This document shows positions 60,850 through 64,000 of a stretch of DNA of 64,000 nt, piece by piece. Within the stretch, counting starts at the first letter, position 1. Every line of letters begins with the position of its first letter. Below the pieces are notes generated by a model. That model was not told where the DNA came from. It saw nothing but the letters and a program-made list of their open reading frames with translations, and did not search any database. The stretch comes from Micromonospora sediminicola (GTDB lineage Bacteria > Actinomycetota > Actinomycetes > Mycobacteriales > Micromonosporaceae), in the NCBI RefSeq assembly GCF_900089585.1, contig NZ_FLRH01000004.1:179001-243000 (forward strand), written 5' to 3'. Position numbers and translations under genes: made by a program.

Positions 60850-61887
60850 ATGGACACGGCGTTGACACGGCAGGTCTTCGACACCGAGCAGGTGCCGGCC
60901 GCCGACCGGTTCGGGCTGTGGCTGGAGATGCTCGCCCGGACACCGACGCTGATGCGGGTCCGTACCGCGCACGCGGACGACTTCACGGCGCGGGCGGAGT
61001 TCCTCGAACTGGGCCCGATGCAGCTCATCCGGCACCGCTACCCCTCGCTGCACGGCGTGCGGACCCGCAAGCTGATCCAGCGCTCCGAAGGGGACTGCTA
61101 CCTGCTCGCGTTGACGCTGCGCGGCACCGGCGTCGCGAACCAGGACGGGCAGCGCGGCATCTGTCCACGGGGCGACTTCACCTTCTACGACTGCGCCCGA
61201 CCGCAGGAGCTGATCCACCACGCCGACGAGGACGAGCGGGCCGCGTCGATCGTCGCGCTCATCCCGTACGACGCGCTGCCGCTGCCGCACCGCCGGCTCG
61301 CGCCCCTGTTCGCCGGTCGGATGTCCGGCGCCGAAGGGATCGGCGCGCTGCTGGCCGACTACCTCATCCGCATCACCGGCCACCCCGAGCAGTACCACGC
61401 CGCCGACGCCGAACGCCTGGGCGGCGTCGCCCTCGACCTGGTCGCCACGCTGCTCGGCCGGAACCTCGTCTCCGAGGACGCCGTGCCCACCGAGATCCGC
61501 CGCCGCGCCCTGCTCAACCAGGTGCGCGCGTACGTGCGGCAGCACCTCGGCGACGCCACGCTGGACCCCCGGCGCATCGCCGAGGCGCACCACCTCTCGG
61601 TGCGCTCCCTGCACCGGCTCTTCGAGGCCGAGGAGACCACGGTCGCGGCGTTCGTCCGGGACGAGCGGCTGGCCCGGTGCCGCCGCGACCTCGCCGACCC
61701 GGGCCTGGGGGACCGGCCGATCCAGGTCATCGCCGGCCGGTGGGGGTTCCGGGACAAGGCCCACTTCAGCCGCGCCTTCCGGGCCGCGCAGGCGGAGACA
61801 CCGCAGGCGTACCGGGCCCGCCACCTGGAACGGGCACGGATCGTCAACACCACGGCGTCCGAAGTCAACCCGGCCCGGGCAGACTGA
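60850..61887 (+). CDS. AraC-family transcriptional regulator
   Basis: 345 residues from ATG 60850 (GGGGG upstream); ATG 60820 is in frame. The N-terminal half is the AraC-binding-like domain (PF14525 type), with FTARAEFLELGPMQLIRHR and GDCYLLALTLRGTG. The C-terminal double HTH (about 240-335) reads RRIAEAHHLSVRSLHRLFEAE and IQVIAGRWGFRDKAHFSRAFR. The effector is unknown and no adjacent enzyme gene is an obvious target. Confidence 0.93.
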   Translation: MDTALTRQVFDTEQVPAADRFGLWLEMLARTPTLMRVRTAHADDFTARAEFLELGPMQLIRHRYPSLHGVRTRKLIQRSEGDCYLLALTLRGTGVANQDGQRGICPRGDFTFYDCARPQELIHHADEDERAASIVALIPYDALPLPHRRLAPLFAGRMSGAEGIGALLADYLIRITGHPEQYHAADAERLGGVALDLVATLLGRNLVSEDAVPTEIRRRALLNQVRAYVRQHLGDATLDPRRIAEAHHLSVRSLHRLFEAEETTVAAFVRDERLARCRRDLADPGLGDRPIQVIAGRWGFRDKAHFSRAFRAAQAETPQAYRARHLERARIVNTTASEVNPARAD

Positions 61888-61896
61888 GGACGGGCC

Positions 61897-61915
61897 GACG
61901 CCGGCAACCGGCGTC
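61897..61915 (+). terminator. Hairpin after the AraC gene
   Basis: GACGCCGG (61897-61904) pairs with CCGGCGTC (61908-61915) over a 3-base loop, 10 bases past the stop. Confidence 0.6.
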
Positions 61916-61946
61916 AGCCCACTGGTAACGGGGGGCCGTGGCGCGG

Positions 61947-61973
61947 CGCCCGCGGTGGGTCCCGCCGCGGGCG
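61947..61973. terminator. Second hairpin between convergent genes
   Basis: CGCCCGCGG (61947-61955) pairs with CCGCGGGCG (61965-61973), between the AraC and topoisomerase gene ends. Confidence 0.5.
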
Positions 61974-62001
61974 ACCGCCCCCGGTGGTCGCCCGCCACCG
62001 T

Positions 62002-62991
62002 TCAGTCCGCCTCCTCCTCCAGCAACGCCAGGACGGACTTCTCCACCGCCTCCCGCGGCATCTCCGGCTGCACCGGCGCCAGCACCCCGTCGTGGTAGAG
62101 GTCGACCACGCGAGGGTCCACGTAGGACGTCCGGGCCACCGTCGGGGTGTTGCCGAGCAGCTCGGCGACCGACCGCATGACCGCGGCGACCGCCCGCCGG
62201 CGGCCGGTGACGGACCGCTGCGGGCCCACCGTGGCCAGTTCGGCGGCGGCCAGGACGGTGGCGTGCCAGGTACGGAAGTCCTTCGCGGTCATCTCCCCGC
62301 CGCTGGCGTCACGCAGGTAGTCGTTGACCTCGTCGCTGCGCACGTCCCGCCAGGACCGCCCGTCCCAGTAGCCGAAGAGCCGTTCCTGGGCGCGCCGCCG
62401 CCGGCGCAGGTTGAGCAGCACCTGGCACAGCTCGGCGTCCTCGATCCGGCGGACCTGCTCGATGCCGCCCTTCGCCGGGAACTCGAAGACCACGCACCCG
62501 CCGCGCGAGCGGGCGTGCTCGGGGCGCAGCGTGGCCACGCCGAACGTCGGGTCGTCGCCGGTGGCGTACTGGTCGCTGCCCACCCGGAACGCCCCCATGT
62601 CGAGCAGCCGGGCCACGGTGGCCAGCACCCGCTCCCGCCGCAGCCCACGCAGCGCCAGGTCGTGCGCGACCCGGTCGCGCAGCGCGGGCAGCCGGTGGGC
62701 CACCTCCAGCACGTGGTCGAACTTCGCCTCGTCCCGCTTGCGACGCCACTGCGGGTGGTAGACGTACTGCTTGCGGCCGGCCGCGTCGATGCCGGTGGCC
62801 TGGATGTGTCCGTTCGGGAACGGCGAGATCCACACGTCCCGCCAGGCGGGCGGGACGACCAGCTCGCGCAGGCGCGCCAGCTCCGCCTCGTCGCGCACCG
62901 GCTCGCCCTTCGCGTCCAGGAAGAGCCAACCCTGGCCGCGACGCCGGCGCCCGTAGCCCGCCCGGCCCGGGTCGCTACGCCGCAACCGCAC
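62002..62991 (-). CDS. DNA topoisomerase IB (poxvirus-like)
   Basis: 329 residues from GTG 62991, overlapping the end of the GT9 gene by 17 bases. Poxvirus-type TopIB: GQGWLFLDAKGEPV and PPAWRDVWISPFPNGHIQA at the N-terminus, FGVATLRPEHA, VFEFPAKGG, the catalytic Arg/Lys region TAKDFRTWHATV and the nucleophilic Tyr in TSYVDPRVVDLY. It relaxes supercoils through a 3'-phosphotyrosine. Such enzymes occur in many actinomycetes, often beside repair genes. Confidence 0.93.
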   Translation of the reverse strand: MRLRRSDPGRAGYGRRRRGQGWLFLDAKGEPVRDEAELARLRELVVPPAWRDVWISPFPNGHIQATGIDAAGRKQYVYHPQWRRKRDEAKFDHVLEVAHRLPALRDRVAHDLALRGLRRERVLATVARLLDMGAFRVGSDQYATGDDPTFGVATLRPEHARSRGGCVVFEFPAKGGIEQVRRIEDAELCQVLLNLRRRRRAQERLFGYWDGRSWRDVRSDEVNDYLRDASGGEMTAKDFRTWHATVLAAAELATVGPQRSVTGRRRAVAAVMRSVAELLGNTPTVARTSYVDPRVVDLYHDGVLAPVQPEMPREAVEKSVLALLEEEAD

Positions 62992-63934
62992 CGGAGACCC
63001 GTTCCACCTCGGCCACCGCCGCCACCACCTCGTCGATCCCGATGGCACCCAATGTCGGGTGGGTTCCTACCCCGGCGAAACCCGCTGAATCCCGGTCGGG
63101 TCCGGCAGCCCGCGTGCCGCCGAGCACCCGGTGCCGGGGCCGGTCGGCCGGCGGACCCCAGCGCTCCGCCGGCACCGGACCGAACAGCACCACCGACGCG
63201 GTCCCGTATCCGGTGGCGAGGTGGGCCACGCCGGTGTCGCCGCTGACCACCAGCCGCGCGTCGGCCACCAGCGCGGCCAGTTCGGCCAGGCCGGTACGGC
63301 CGGCCAGCACCGCCTCCGGCGGCAGCCCCGCGTCGCGGGCCACCCGGGCGGCCAGCGCCCGCTCGTCCGCCGAACCGGTGAGCACCACCCGGTGCCCGCG
63401 CGCGGTCAGCGTCCGGGCCAGCCCGGCGAACCGGTCCGCCGGCCACCGCTTCGCCGGGACCTTGCTGCCCGGGTGCAGCACCGTCACCCCGGCCGGTACG
63501 CCGGGTCCGGCCGGCCGGCGCAGCGCCAGGTCACCCGGGTCGGCCGGCAGCCCGTACGCGTGCAGCAGCCGGCACCAGCGGCGTACCTCGTGCTCGTCGT
63601 CGTCCCAGGCCGGGCCGTCCGGGTGGCCGCCGGCCGGGTTGCGGTAGGCGAGCAACCGGGTGGGCCGGACGGTGGCCAGTGCCCGGTGCGACTCGGGGCC
63701 CCGGCCGTGCAGGTTCACCGCCACCTCCGGCGGTGGTCCGGTCCAGTCGACCCGGTCCGGCCCGTCGGTGGGCAGCACCCGGTCGACCGCCCCGGTCAAC
63801 GCGGCCAGCGGCGCCAGCCAGGCCGGCGCGGCGAGCACCAGCTCCCGTCCGGGCAGCCCGGCGCGCAGGCCGCGCAGCGCCGGGACGGCGGTGGCCAGGT
63901 CGCCGACGCCGAGCGCCCGCAGCACCAGGATCAC
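62975..63934 (-). CDS. Glycosyltransferase family 9 (heptosyltransferase-like)
   Basis: 319 residues, GTG start overlapping the upstream stop as GTGA. GT9 marks: ILVLRALGVGDLATAVPALRGLR at the N-terminus, VTVLHPGSKVPAKRWPADRFAGLA, and VVSGDTGVAHLATGYGTASVVLFG with the conserved SGD/AHLA sugar-nucleotide site. In Gram-negatives such enzymes add heptose to lipopolysaccharide; in actinomycetes GT9 proteins make envelope or secreted glycans. Substrate unknown. Confidence 0.92.
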   Translation of the reverse strand: MILVLRALGVGDLATAVPALRGLRAGLPGRELVLAAPAWLAPLAALTGAVDRVLPTDGPDRVDWTGPPPEVAVNLHGRGPESHRALATVRPTRLLAYRNPAGGHPDGPAWDDDEHEVRRWCRLLHAYGLPADPGDLALRRPAGPGVPAGVTVLHPGSKVPAKRWPADRFAGLARTLTARGHRVVLTGSADERALAARVARDAGLPPEAVLAGRTGLAELAALVADARLVVSGDTGVAHLATGYGTASVVLFGPVPAERWGPPADRPRHRVLGGTRAAGPDRDSAGFAGVGTHPTLGAIGIDEVVAAVAEVERVSGAVAA

Positions 63935-64000
63935 GGGTACGACGACTCCTGCGCGGCGCAGACCACCATCTCCCGGACCGCGCAGCCGGCCGGCTGGGAC
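63931..64000 (-). CDS. C-terminal end of an unidentified upstream gene
   Basis: Only the last 22 codons are in the window, ending in SQPAGCAVREMVVCAAQESSYP. The stop overlaps the GT9 GTG as GTGA, so this gene is the operon partner upstream of the glycosyltransferase. Two Cys are seen, but the family cannot be told. Confidence 0.6.
   Translation of the reverse strand, partial: SQPAGCAVREMVVCAAQESSYP

Overview
The window reads as a chromosomal segment of a high-GC actinomycete, most likely Micromonosporaceae (Micromonospora-like). The pointers are very high GC, frequent GTG starts, 4-base start/stop overlaps (ATGA/GTGA), an actinobacterial thrS-HIT-pgsA-patA-pimA/pdxS-pdxT-yebC block with phosphatidylinositol mannoside genes, and an F420-dependent oxidoreductase. 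The genus is my inference. I saw no rRNA, tRNA, prophage, CRISPR array or intact insertion sequence.

Layout. 1-1.4 kb: the start of a short-chain dehydrogenase gene, a SnoaL-like protein and a divergent MerR regulator. 1.5-6.1 kb: a complete branched-chain amino-acid-type ABC uptake operon (livG-livF-substrate binder-livH-livM). 6.4-12.4 kb: a likely catabolic unit of zinc alcohol dehydrogenase, aldehyde dehydrogenase, TetR regulator and leucine-rich-repeat-variant protein, with a divergent acyl-CoA dehydrogenase. The aldehyde dehydrogenase and acyl-CoA dehydrogenase promoters carry nearly the same 19-bp inverted-repeat operator. 12.4-18.2 kb: a class-V aminotransferase, about 1 kb of repeat-rich DNA, then dctA with a divergent CitA/DcuS-type two-component system. 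18.2-23.8 kb: dnaE1, a PadR regulator with a membrane partner, and an acetyltransferase. 23.9-28.4 kb: a NarL-type two-component system followed by an ABC-2 exporter. 28.5-41.7 kb: yebC, pdxT, pdxS, a LemA-like membrane protein, pimA, patA, pgsA, then an interposed segment (EF-G-like GTPase, aldo/keto reductase, repeat region, maltokinase-cap protein), then the HIT hydrolase and thrS. 41.8-49.7 kb: a YcnI-like protein, ADP-ribosylglycohydrolase, an OmpR-type two-component system, adenosine deaminase, trans-aconitate methyltransferase and a second aldo/keto reductase. 49.7-55.7 kb: cspA, a holin/DUF3618/DUF4235 envelope trio, an MscS channel, a DUF1206 protein, a lipoprotein, a cysteine-desulfurase-like enzyme and an acetyltransferase. 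55.7-64 kb: a GH3 glycosidase, an F420-dependent enzyme, a RecQ-type helicase, an AraC regulator, topoisomerase IB and a GT9 glycosyltransferase.

The most unusual content is non-coding. Two AT-rich palindromes (13985-14026 and 38026-38075) share their outer and inner sequence but have swapped the middle triplet with compensation on both arms. Each lies in the same order and polarity between the 3' end of a minus-strand gene and the next gene, with a GCC-rich short tandem array between that 3' end and the palindrome. This looks like a composite repeat element. A perfect 23-unit heptamer array and a G-rich tract lie beside the first copy.
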